A stretch of 64,000 nucleotides of DNA, from positions 1 to 64,000 of the forward strand of contig NZ_JBMFWB010000005.1 in NCBI RefSeq assembly GCF_049965695.1. Reading direction: 5' to 3'. Made by a program: the position numbers and the translations under genes. Under the pieces are notes generated by a model. The model did no database searches. It was not told the origin of the DNA and worked only from the letters and a program-made list of their open reading frames with translations. Positions 7,908-16,443 of this stretch are shown here, one piece after another. Within the stretch, counting starts at the first letter, position 1; each line of letters opens with the position of its first letter. The DNA comes from Athalassotoga sp049965695. GTDB taxonomy: Bacteria; Thermotogota; Thermotogae; Mesoaciditogales; Mesoaciditogaceae.

Positions 7908-8943
7908 AAAACCTATACCACGGGAACATTTCAAATCTCTTGATGAAATACCTTACGACAGACTTAAATTGTGGGGTTTTGAAGTTATAATATTCGATTA
8001 CGACAACACTTTAGCCCCGTTTCTGCATCAAATTCAAAATGAAGTGCTAAGTTTGTTGAAAAATCTTATCAAGATGGGTTTCAAAATTGTGGTCGTGACG
8101 AACGCGTCCTATGAAAGAACAAAAAAATTGAGAAGTGAATTACCGGAAATAAAGGTTTTTGCAAAGGCAAAGAAGCCAGGATTAAAGGTTTTAAAGTCGG
8201 CCCTTAAAACTGTGAATGTGCCGCCTTCCAAAGTTGTATTCGTGGGAGATCTTTTCTTTACGGACATAATCGCCGGCAACAGGATGGGAATGTATACCAT
8301 AATGGTTGAACCTTATCCGGGAGTAGGTGTTGCTTTAAGCATAATCGTCTTGCTCGAAAAGATATCCTATTACTTCATATTTTATACATTTGGGTGGCTT
8401 TTCAGAATTGGAGAATTGATTTCTCCGAACGAATGGGCCGATACAGTATTCGATGTCAATTACGATCTTTTGATTTCAAAGGGCATAAAACTTTTTGTCT
8501 TCGATATGGACGGTACTTTGACAAAATGGAGATCAAATCACGTTGACGCTAAAACTTTGAACTTACTCAAAAGTCTTTCCAGATCAAGTAAAGTTGTAAT
8601 CCTGTCAAATGGCAATTCTCCGTCTCTTGACATAATCGTCAAAAATGAAATAGCGGTTTTTAAGCACGCACATAAGCCTTTAACAACCAAAATGATGAGG
8701 ATAATGAAAAGGTATGGGGTATCAAAAAAGGAAGTTGCGGTTATAGGAGATCAACTTTTTACGGATATATTGATGGCAAATCTTGCGGGTCTTTATTCTA
8801 TAAAAATTAAACCGATTTCAAAAGATGAAATGTGGTTTACCAAATTTTTGAGAATGCTTGAGCGATTTGTGAGGCCTTTTACAAGAAAAAAACCTTCAAT
8901 TGGATCAAGCGATGAATGGAAAAGTGTTGGAAATCAAATATAA
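7882..8943 (+). CDS. tandem YqeG-like HAD phosphatase (two HAD domains)
   Basis: This 353-residue protein contains two complete HAD-IIIA phosphatase modules. The first has DYDNT (39-43) and GDLFFTDI (122-129). The second has DMDGT (208-212) and GDQLFTDI (289-296). Both keep the nucleophile Asp, the acid/base Asp and the distal acidic loop, so both look able to catalyse. A hydrophobic linker (about 148-175) may touch the membrane. YqeG resembles the GEP4 phosphatidylglycerophosphate phosphatases, so a lipid phosphate substrate is possible but unproven. Standard YqeG is one module of about 170 residues, so the duplication is unusual. Start ATG 7882 lies within the preceding gene. Confidence 0.8.
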   Translation: MGRVLEFFRKPIPREHFKSLDEIPYDRLKLWGFEVIIFDYDNTLAPFLHQIQNEVLSLLKNLIKMGFKIVVVTNASYERTKKLRSELPEIKVFAKAKKPGLKVLKSALKTVNVPPSKVVFVGDLFFTDIIAGNRMGMYTIMVEPYPGVGVALSIIVLLEKISYYFIFYTFGWLFRIGELISPNEWADTVFDVNYDLLISKGIKLFVFDMDGTLTKWRSNHVDAKTLNLLKSLSRSSKVVILSNGNSPSLDIIVKNEIAVFKHAHKPLTTKMMRIMKRYGVSKKEVAVIGDQLFTDILMANLAGLYSIKIKPISKDEMWFTKFLRMLERFVRPFTRKKPSIGSSDEWKSVGNQI

Positions 8944-8957
8944 TCGGAGGTAAAGTC

Positions 8958-9890
8958 ATGGCAGAAAAATTTTTAGTCACCGGTGGTGCTGGTTTTATAG
9001 GTTCAAACATCGTTGATGAATTGATTAAAATGGGAAATGTTCCGATCGTCGTGGACGATCTGTCGACTGGAAACAAGACCAATCTTTCTTCAAATGTCGT
9101 ATTTTATGAATGTGATGTAAGAAATAAAGCACAACTCGAAAAAGTTTTTCAATCGGAAAGACCAAAATATTTGATTCATACCGCTGCTCAAATTTCTGTC
9201 TCAAAATCCGTAAGAGAGCCATTTTACGATGCGGAAGTGAACATCATGGGAATGATAAATTTGCTTGATCTTTCTGTAAAGTACGGCATTGAAAAGTTTG
9301 TATTTTCTTCTTCCGGAGGAGTTATGTATGGTGAAGATCCAAAAATTTATCCGACTCCCGAAAGTGTATGTCCAGATCCTCTTTCTCCTTATGGCATAGC
9401 AAAATTGTCATGCGAAAAATACCTTAAATTTTACCAAAAAGAGTTTGGGCTGAGATATACCGCATTGAGGTACGGAAATGTTTACGGCCCAAGGCAAAAC
9501 CCTGATGGTGAGGCCGGAGTGATCGCCATATTTGCAAAGAAGATGCTCAGAGGAGAACAGGTGACTATAAACGGAGACGGAGAGTACGTCAGAGATTACA
9601 TTTACGTTAAAGATGTGGTTGGGGCGAATGTAAAAGCCATTGAATTTGGAGATGGAGAAAGTATAAACATTGGCACCGGCACGGGAAAAAGTGTAAATGA
9701 TGTTTTTAGAACTTTAAAATCGAGGATAAATTACATTCTCGATCCCGTTTACGGGCCTGCAAGGTCTGGCGATCTCAGAAAAAGTATTCTGGAAAATTCG
9801 AAAGCAAAAAACATTCTCCGGTGGGAACCCACTTACGATTTTGAGAGAGGAATTTCAGAAACAGTTTCATATTTTGAAGGAAGGAAATAA
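8958..9890 (+). CDS. NAD-dependent nucleotide-sugar epimerase (GalE-like)
   Basis: This extended short-chain dehydrogenase has 310 residues. The NAD-binding GGAGFIG (9-15) and catalytic Y145-x3-K149 (YGIAK) are present, with the SSSGGVMYG segment (117-125). The closest familiar type is UDP-glucose 4-epimerase; dTDP-glucose dehydratase and related activities cannot be ruled out. CGGAGG (8945-8950) sits 7 nt before ATG 8958, so the longer in-frame ATG at 8916 inside the HAD gene is rejected. rarA begins 2 nt after its stop. Confidence 0.88.
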   Translation: MAEKFLVTGGAGFIGSNIVDELIKMGNVPIVVDDLSTGNKTNLSSNVVFYECDVRNKAQLEKVFQSERPKYLIHTAAQISVSKSVREPFYDAEVNIMGMINLLDLSVKYGIEKFVFSSSGGVMYGEDPKIYPTPESVCPDPLSPYGIAKLSCEKYLKFYQKEFGLRYTALRYGNVYGPRQNPDGEAGVIAIFAKKMLRGEQVTINGDGEYVRDYIYVKDVVGANVKAIEFGDGESINIGTGTGKSVNDVFRTLKSRINYILDPVYGPARSGDLRKSILENSKAKNILRWEPTYDFERGISETVSYFEGRK

Positions 9891-9891
9891 A

Positions 9892-11187
9892 TTGCAAGGA
9901 AGTTTATGGAATGACGAACCTTTAGCCCTTAAATTGAGGCCAAAGAGTTTTGAAGAGTTTATAGGGCAAGATCATCTCTTGGCGGTTGGCATGCCCCTAA
10001 GAGAAGCGATAGAAAACGATAATCTCTACAGTTCGATCCTTTATGGTCCTCCCGGATGCGGGAAAACATCCCTTGCCGAAGTGATAAAGCATCTTACAAA
10101 AAAAGAGTTCAAACATTTTAGCGCTGCAAATCAAGGAGTGGGAGAACTTAAACCTTTAATGGAAGAAGCATCTGAACTTTTCAAAAGGACAGGTAAGCAG
10201 ACGATCATATTTGTGGATGAAATACATAGATTTAACAAGTCTCAGCAGGATACGCTTTTGCAATCTGTGGAGTCCGGATCTGTGATACTAATCGGTGCGA
10301 CCACTGAAAATCCAAGTTTTGAGATAAATCCGGCTTTGCTTTCAAGATGCCATGTTTTTGTCTTCAAACCGCTTTCAAAAGACGATGTGAGAAAAATCGT
10401 AGAGAAAGCGTTGAAATTCGAAAAGATAACTTTTGATGATCTGTCGATCGATATCATTTCCAATTTAAGTGGCGGAGACGCAAGAATGGCTTTAAATATG
10501 GTTCAGGAAGCGATCGAATTCACAAAAAGGCGCGGCGGAGATTCGGTTTCCTCCGATAAAATTGAATCTATCCTGCAAAAGACGGTTCCAAGATACAGAA
10601 AGCATGCTGATGAACATTACGATTTTATCTCGGCTCTCCACAAAAGCATGAGAGGAAGCGATCCAGATGCGGCGGTATATTACCTTGCGAAAATGCTTGA
10701 GTCCGGTGAGGATCCCCTTTACATAGCAAGAAGGGTTGTGAGATTTGCTTCCGAAGACATCGGCCTTGCAGATCCAAGGGCCTTGAACGTGGCAATAGAC
10801 GCCTATCAGGCTTCTAACTTCATAGGGATGCCTGAATGTACGACCGCTCTTGCAGAGGCGGTTATATATTGTGCCGTGGCTCCTAAAAGTAATTCCACGT
10901 ATCTGGCTTATTTAAGCGCTGCCAAAGAAGCGCGTGATAATCCATTTGAAGAGGTTCCTTTGAAAATAAGAAATGCGCCTACCAACCTCATGAAGGAAAT
11001 GGGATATGCCCAAGGGTACGTGTATCCGCACGATGTTGAAGGTGCGTTCTTGATAGAAAATTATCTTCCCGAAAGACTGAAAGGACATGTGTTTTACACG
11101 CCATCGAATAGAGGTCTTGAGTCTAAAATTAAAGAGAAACTTGAAACTTTATGGAAAGGTTTTAAAAAATGGGAGGCAAAAAATTGA
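9892..11187 (+). CDS. rarA: replication-associated recombination protein A (MgsA/RarA), AAA+ ATPase
   Basis: RarA is a clamp-loader-like AAA+ ATPase that acts at stalled replication forks. The Walker A GPPGCGKTS (52-60) and Walker B DEIHR (109-113) are intact, and the C-terminal MgsA tetramerisation region with PTNLMKEMGY is present. The start is TTG 9892 with AAGGAAGG at 9877-9884; this gives 431 residues beginning just ahead of the conserved NDEPLA...LRPKSFEEF. An upstream in-frame TTG (9841) lies inside the epimerase gene. The stop overlaps the lgt start. Confidence 0.93.
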   Translation: MQGSLWNDEPLALKLRPKSFEEFIGQDHLLAVGMPLREAIENDNLYSSILYGPPGCGKTSLAEVIKHLTKKEFKHFSAANQGVGELKPLMEEASELFKRTGKQTIIFVDEIHRFNKSQQDTLLQSVESGSVILIGATTENPSFEINPALLSRCHVFVFKPLSKDDVRKIVEKALKFEKITFDDLSIDIISNLSGGDARMALNMVQEAIEFTKRRGGDSVSSDKIESILQKTVPRYRKHADEHYDFISALHKSMRGSDPDAAVYYLAKMLESGEDPLYIARRVVRFASEDIGLADPRALNVAIDAYQASNFIGMPECTTALAEAVIYCAVAPKSNSTYLAYLSAAKEARDNPFEEVPLKIRNAPTNLMKEMGYAQGYVYPHDVEGAFLIENYLPERLKGHVFYTPSNRGLESKIKEKLETLWKGFKKWEAKN

Positions 11188-12062
11188 AAAAAATACTTTT
11201 TTGGTCCATAGTGACGGCAGTTATCGTGGCTATTTACTTCTTTTTAAAAGTCACCTTTTCAGGAAGTCTTGTACTTGATCCTTATCTTATAAATAATTCA
11301 TTTTTACATGTTAAATGGTATGGTGTTATCATAGGTTCATCTGTTGTGGTGGCATATTTGCTTGTAAGAAATCAACTGCTTAGGGAAGGTGTAAAAGAGG
11401 ACGAATTTATAATAGCGATGGTCGTGGCAATTCCATTTGCCGTTATAGGAGGAAGGTTATTTTACGTTGCTTTTACATGGAATGAATATTTCAAATATCA
11501 TATAAACCAAATTTTGGAACCATGGACTGGTGGGATGGCAATCTTTGGAGCCTTGATTGGAATGTTTTTTGGAGGATGGCTTTACCTCAGGCTTAATAAG
11601 AATGCATCTTTTAAGTATCTTCAGGCAATGGATGCGCTTGGCATGGTGCTTCCATTCGCGCAAGGTATGGGCAGATGGGGAAATTTTTTCAACCATGAAG
11701 CGTACGGTGTGCCGACAAATCTTCCGTGGAAGATGTTTGTTCCACCTATGTATAGAATGCCGGGATACGGGAATTTCGCTTTTTTTACCCCGACTTTCAT
11801 ATATGAAGGAATCGGAGATTTCTTGATCTTTTACATTCTTTACGAATTCACGAAAAAATACAGAATGAAATATGGTCAAACTTTTGCTTTGTATCTTTTG
11901 CTTTATCCGACTTTGAGAATTTTCGTTGAATCTTTAAGGCTTGACAGCCTTTGGTTTTACTCTCTTAGAATAGATCAAGTTGTACCTGTGATCTTCATAA
12001 TATCTGGCGGACTTTTATTCGCATGGATTAAACATAACGGTTTGATGATCAAGGAGGCTTAA
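11184..12062 (+). CDS. lgt: prolipoprotein diacylglyceryl transferase
   Basis: Lgt transfers diacylglycerol from phosphatidylglycerol to the lipobox cysteine of prolipoproteins in the inner membrane. The 292-residue protein has seven or so membrane segments and the signature QGMGRWGNFFNHEAYG (160-175), including the essential arginine and asparagine-glutamate residues. TTG 11184 follows GGGAGG (11171-11176) by 7 nt and overlaps the rarA stop as TTGA; the ATG at 11169 overlaps this ribosome site and is less likely. A putative substrate is the LSSC lipobox protein at 61050-62453. Confidence 0.94.
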   Translation: MKKILFWSIVTAVIVAIYFFLKVTFSGSLVLDPYLINNSFLHVKWYGVIIGSSVVVAYLLVRNQLLREGVKEDEFIIAMVVAIPFAVIGGRLFYVAFTWNEYFKYHINQILEPWTGGMAIFGALIGMFFGGWLYLRLNKNASFKYLQAMDALGMVLPFAQGMGRWGNFFNHEAYGVPTNLPWKMFVPPMYRMPGYGNFAFFTPTFIYEGIGDFLIFYILYEFTKKYRMKYGQTFALYLLLYPTLRIFVESLRLDSLWFYSLRIDQVVPVIFIISGGLLFAWIKHNGLMIKEA

Positions 12063-12063
12063 T

Positions 12064-14700
12064 TTGTCACTTTACATTTTTGATGGCACCGCTCTTGTCT
12101 ACAGAGCCTATTACGCGCTTCCACCGCTTTCAACCTCTGATGGTAAACCAACGGGGGCAGTGCTTGGTGTGGCAAAAATGCTTTTGAAATTCATACGAGA
12201 GCGTGTAAAGCAAAATGATAGCCTTGTATTTGTGATGGATTCAAAGGTTCACACTTTTAGGCACGTACTTTTTGAGGCTTACAAGGCTAACAGGGCTCCA
12301 ACTCCTGAAATGATGGTGGATCAATTGCCTTACATAGAAAGATTGATAGAAGGCCTTAAAATACCTCTTTTAAAGGGAACAGGATATGAGGCTGATGATG
12401 TTATAGCGACAATCGTTAAAAAATTTTCTCCCACTCTTGACCAAATATACGTTGTGACGGGGGACAAAGACCTGCTTCAACTTGTCGGAGGTAACGTAAG
12501 AGTGTTGAGATTTGCTTCTCTTGGCATCTCAGACCTTCTTGAGTACGACGAACAAATGGTGGTTAAAAAATATGGACTTAAACCATCACAAATCGGAGAT
12601 TATCTTTCTCTTGTTGGAGATGTATCCGATAACATTCCCGGAGTCAAAGGCATAGGTGACAAAAGTGCGGTGGAATTGCTGAGTACCTATGGCACCGTCG
12701 AAAATTTGTACGCCCATCTTGATGAACTGCCAAAGAGATATTCAAAGTTACTTATAGATGGAGAATCTAACATGAAACTCTCAAAAGAACTTGTAACTTT
12801 GTCTTCAGATGTACCGATATCTGTCGATCTCATGCCTTACAGCGGACCGGATAAGAGAAAACTTTCCGAACTTTTCGACGAACTTCAGTTTAACACTCTT
12901 AAAGCAGAATTCGATCTCTATGAAAGGCAGGGTTCAGATTCCAATTACATCACCGTCAATTCAATCGAGACATTCAAAAAAATTTCAGAAGTTTTTTCGA
13001 AAAAAGGCATCTTTGCCTTTGATACCGAAACAACATCGCTGGATCCTTTTTCGGCAAAACTCGTTGGCGTTTCTCTCTCGGATGGATCAAACAGTTATTA
13101 CGTTCCGATTGGCCACAAGAACGGGCAAAATGTAGGTCAAGGATCACTCGAAATTTTAAAATCTTTACTTGAAAATCAAAATCTGAAGATAATAGGACAA
13201 AATTTAAAGTACGATCTCGAAGTCATGATCAACCACGGAATAAAATTTGACCCGCACTTTGACACGATGATAGCGGCTTACCTACTGAATCCAAACGAAA
13301 GAAGATTCTCTCTTGAAGATCTCGGCATGAGATACCTTAATTATGCGGGCATCTCTTACGATGAAGTCACAAAGGGGAAAAATTTTGAAAATGTCTCGAT
13401 AGAGGATGCAACAAGATATTCCGCTGAAGACGCGGATATGACTTACAGGCTTTACGATGTTTTGAATAAAAAACTTTACGATCGGGATCTTATAGATCTT
13501 TTTTACAAAATAGAAATGCCACTTGTCAAAGTACTTGCGAAAATGGAAATGAACGGTGTTTATGTGGACAGGGAATTCCTTCAAACTCTTTCTCAAGAGT
13601 ACGATTCGAAGTTGAAAAAGATAGAAGAAAAGATTTACGATCTTGCAGGAGGCATGCCATTCAACATAAACTCACCAAAACAACTTTCGGAGGTACTCTT
13701 TTCGAGACTCGGACTTAAACCACGGAAAAAAACTTCAACAAAGGCTTTTTCAACCGATGCCGAAGTGCTTGAAGATATGAAAGATGAACATCCGATTATT
13801 TCGATGCTGCTTGATTATAGAAAATATTTCAAATTGAAATCGACATATATAGATGCGCTTCCGAAATTGATAAACTCAAAAACAGGACGGCTTCATACTT
13901 CTTTTAATCAAACAGGTACATCGACGGGTAGACTTTCAAGTAGCGAACCTAATTTGCAAAACATTCCGGCGAGAAATGAAGCAGGACTTGAAATAAGAAA
14001 AGCCATACGTGCCCAAGAAAATGGCTGGAAAATAGTAAGTGCTGACTATTCTCAAATAGAATTGAGAGTGCTCGCGCACGTGAGCGAAGATCCGGCACTT
14101 ATAGAGGCTTTTAAAGATGATCAAGACATTCATGCCACTACGGCCTCAAAAATATATGGTGTGGATCAAAACCAGATAACTTCGGACATGCGCAGAATCG
14201 GTAAGATGGTCAATTTTGCCATAACTTACGGGATAAGTGCTTATGGACTTGCCAGAAGACTTGAAATACCCACACAGAGTGCCGATGAAATCATAAAACA
14301 TTATTTCGCAAACTACCCGCAGGTTAAAGCGTACCTTGATAACACCATCGATTTTGCCATGAAAAACGGATATGTCGAAACGATCTTTGGAAGAAAAAGA
14401 GACATTCCGGAATTGAAAAGTTCCAACAGGAACATCGTTGAGGAAGGAAAAAGAATGGCGATAAATGCGCCCATTCAGGGAAGTGCCGCGGACATAATAA
14501 AACTTGCGATGATAAACATAGACAAAAAGATAGAGAAAATGAGATCGATGATGATCCTTCAGGTGCATGATGAACTCGTTTTTGAGGTTCCGCAGGCAGA
14601 GATCGATGCGATAGAGCAAATCATCAAAGAATCGATGGAAAATGCTTTTAACATGAAGGTGCCACTTAAGGTGGAAATTGAGGTTGGGGAAAGTTGGTGA
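12064..14700 (+). CDS. polA: DNA polymerase I with 5'-3' and 3'-5' exonuclease domains
   Basis: This 878-residue family A polymerase serves repair and Okazaki maturation. It has an N-terminal flap exonuclease (1-285), and a proofreading domain with intact ExoI (FDTET, D320/E322), ExoII (NLKYD) and ExoIII (YSAED). The polymerase motifs are A (SADYSQIELRVLAH), B (RRIGKMVNFAITYG) and C (QVHDELVFEV). All carboxylates needed for proofreading are present, unlike Taq-type enzymes. AAGGAGG precedes TTG 12064. The universal stress gene starts 4 nt after the stop. Confidence 0.97.
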   Translation: MSLYIFDGTALVYRAYYALPPLSTSDGKPTGAVLGVAKMLLKFIRERVKQNDSLVFVMDSKVHTFRHVLFEAYKANRAPTPEMMVDQLPYIERLIEGLKIPLLKGTGYEADDVIATIVKKFSPTLDQIYVVTGDKDLLQLVGGNVRVLRFASLGISDLLEYDEQMVVKKYGLKPSQIGDYLSLVGDVSDNIPGVKGIGDKSAVELLSTYGTVENLYAHLDELPKRYSKLLIDGESNMKLSKELVTLSSDVPISVDLMPYSGPDKRKLSELFDELQFNTLKAEFDLYERQGSDSNYITVNSIETFKKISEVFSKKGIFAFDTETTSLDPFSAKLVGVSLSDGSNSYYVPIGHKNGQNVGQGSLEILKSLLENQNLKIIGQNLKYDLEVMINHGIKFDPHFDTMIAAYLLNPNERRFSLEDLGMRYLNYAGISYDEVTKGKNFENVSIEDATRYSAEDADMTYRLYDVLNKKLYDRDLIDLFYKIEMPLVKVLAKMEMNGVYVDREFLQTLSQEYDSKLKKIEEKIYDLAGGMPFNINSPKQLSEVLFSRLGLKPRKKTSTKAFSTDAEVLEDMKDEHPIISMLLDYRKYFKLKSTYIDALPKLINSKTGRLHTSFNQTGTSTGRLSSSEPNLQNIPARNEAGLEIRKAIRAQENGWKIVSADYSQIELRVLAHVSEDPALIEAFKDDQDIHATTASKIYGVDQNQITSDMRRIGKMVNFAITYGISAYGLARRLEIPTQSADEIIKHYFANYPQVKAYLDNTIDFAMKNGYVETIFGRKRDIPELKSSNRNIVEEGKRMAINAPIQGSAADIIKLAMINIDKKIEKMRSMMILQVHDELVFEVPQAEIDAIEQIIKESMENAFNMKVPLKVEIEVGESW

Positions 14701-14704
14701 TAAA

Positions 14705-15166
14705 ATGTACAAGAAGATTTTAATTGCCGTTGACGGATCGGAAATTTCAAAAGTTGTTTTTGAAAGGGGAATCGAGATATCCAAAAGAGAAGGTTCGCAG
14801 GCGGCCGTCATAGCGGTTGTGGATACCACGACTATGTACAATTTCGCCGCTGCGAGTGAGATGAATCCGTCATTTTTGAACGTTCAAGCGCAAGTTTTAA
14901 GAGATCAGGAAATGGCCATGAGAAAGTTCATATCAAGTTTAAAAGAATATTGCGATTATGGATTTGAAGAAGAGGTAAGGACGGGAATTCCAAACAAAGA
15001 AATAATCGCTTACGCCGAAAAATGGAAAGCAGATTTACTTGTTGTGGGAAGTTACGGAAAGGGCGGATGGGTCTCTGAATTTCTTTTTGGAACGACGGCA
15101 GAAAAACTTATAAGGACTGCAAAAACAGATGTACTCGTCGTAAAATGCAAGGGAGAAAAGGAATGA
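14705..15166 (+). CDS. universal stress protein, UspA family
   Basis: This single-domain Usp protein of 153 residues has the ILIAVDGSE start and an ATP-loop-like GSYGKGG...FGTTAEKL near 117-135. The spacing between the second and third glycines is one residue longer than the classic G-x2-G-x9-G-S/T motif, so ATP binding is likely but not certain. ATG 14705 is used because the protein starts there with the usual MYKKILIAVDGS. It overlaps miaB by ATGA. Its place between polA and miaB does not reveal its stress. Confidence 0.88.
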   Translation: MYKKILIAVDGSEISKVVFERGIEISKREGSQAAVIAVVDTTTMYNFAAASEMNPSFLNVQAQVLRDQEMAMRKFISSLKEYCDYGFEEEVRTGIPNKEIIAYAEKWKADLLVVGSYGKGGWVSEFLFGTTAEKLIRTAKTDVLVVKCKGEKE

Positions 15167-16443
15167 AAATTTTTTTCAAAACGTATGGATGTCAGATGAA
15201 CGTTCACGATACCGAAGTAATGAAAGGATTGCTTGTAAATTCAGGCCATACGATTGTCACGGAACTAAAAACGGCAGATCTTGTCGTGATTAACACCTGT
15301 GCCGTAAGAGAAAAATCCGAAAACAAAGTTTACAGTTTGATAGGAAGGCTTAAAAAAGGTGGATACAAAGTTGGAATAACCGGATGTGTCGCACAGGCCA
15401 TGTCCGATAAATTGAAAAATTACGATGTTGAATTTATAATAGGGACAAGGGCAATAACATCTATAACTGAAGCGGTTGAGGGAACAAAAAAAATTGACCT
15501 CGAAGATCATATATGCGAAGTAAATGCCGCGACACCGGCTTTGAGAAGCCAGAAAAAACATGCATGGGTAAATATAATAGCCGGATGCGACAAATTTTGC
15601 ACTTATTGCATCGTTCCTTACACAAGAGGGAGAGAACTTTCAAGGCCTCTCGAAGATATAGTTGATGAAGTTAAGTTACTTGCGTTGCAAGGATACAACC
15701 AAGTGACATTTTTAGGCCAGAACGTTGATTCTTATGGAAAAGATATGGATAACATGTCTCTTGCCAAATTGCTTGAAATTTCTCAGCGAATAGAAGGTAT
15801 GGAAAGATTTTGGTTTTTAACCTCGTATCCTTCAGATATAACCACCGAATTGATCGATACCGTGGCAAAATATCCCAAACTTTCAAAAAATTTCCACATT
15901 CCCGCTCAATCCGGCAGCGATAGAATACTTAAAAAAATGAACAGAAGATACAGCCAATCTGAATACTTGGAACTTGTAAATGAAATAAGATCAAAAGTCG
16001 AGAACTCCACAATAGGCGGTGACATAATAGTCGGCTTTCCGACAGAAACAGATGAAGATTTTGAAGAAACTTTATCTCTTGTTAAGGCCGCAAGATACAT
16101 TCGATTGAATGTGGCTCCGTATTCGCCGAGGTTTGGAACCGTCGCTTCAAAATTTTATCCTGACGATGTGCCTTATGAGGTGAAAAAAATCAGAATTGCA
16201 AAGTTAACATCGCTTCAACATGATATAGAAAAATCACTTAACGAAAAGATCATAGGGCAGGAAGTTGAAATCATGATAGAAGGTAATTCTGCCGACAGAT
16301 CTTACGGAAGAACGATCGACAACAGAATGGTCTTTGTAGACGATAAAATACCCGAAGGTGAAATTTTAAAAGTTAGGTTAACCGCTTTTAAATCCGGTAC
16401 ACTTTACGGCCAGATCGGGAAGGTGTCGGTCTTTGCCAAATGA
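15163..16443 (+). CDS. miaB: tRNA-2-methylthio-N6-dimethylallyladenosine synthase
   Basis: MiaB is a radical-SAM methylthiotransferase modifying A37 of tRNAs. The 426-residue protein carries the auxiliary cluster cysteines C10, C46 and C75 and the radical-SAM C142-x3-C146-x2-C149 (CDKFCTYC), then a C-terminal TRAM domain. The start is ATG 15163, overlapping the previous stop (ATGA) with GGGAGAAAAGGA upstream. mutS begins inside its last codons. Confidence 0.96.
   Translation: MKIFFKTYGCQMNVHDTEVMKGLLVNSGHTIVTELKTADLVVINTCAVREKSENKVYSLIGRLKKGGYKVGITGCVAQAMSDKLKNYDVEFIIGTRAITSITEAVEGTKKIDLEDHICEVNAATPALRSQKKHAWVNIIAGCDKFCTYCIVPYTRGRELSRPLEDIVDEVKLLALQGYNQVTFLGQNVDSYGKDMDNMSLAKLLEISQRIEGMERFWFLTSYPSDITTELIDTVAKYPKLSKNFHIPAQSGSDRILKKMNRRYSQSEYLELVNEIRSKVENSTIGGDIIVGFPTETDEDFEETLSLVKAARYIRLNVAPYSPRFGTVASKFYPDDVPYEVKKIRIAKLTSLQHDIEKSLNEKIIGQEVEIMIEGNSADRSYGRTIDNRMVFVDDKIPEGEILKVRLTAFKSGTLYGQIGKVSVFAK

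Noticed and set aside
8916..8957. Longer N-terminus for the epimerase from ATG 8916
   Set aside because: It overlaps the HAD gene, and the strong CGGAGG lies just before ATG 8958, where the Rossmann fold begins.
14146..14841. Minus-strand open frame of 231 codons
   Set aside because: Antisense to the polA polymerase motifs; no family features.
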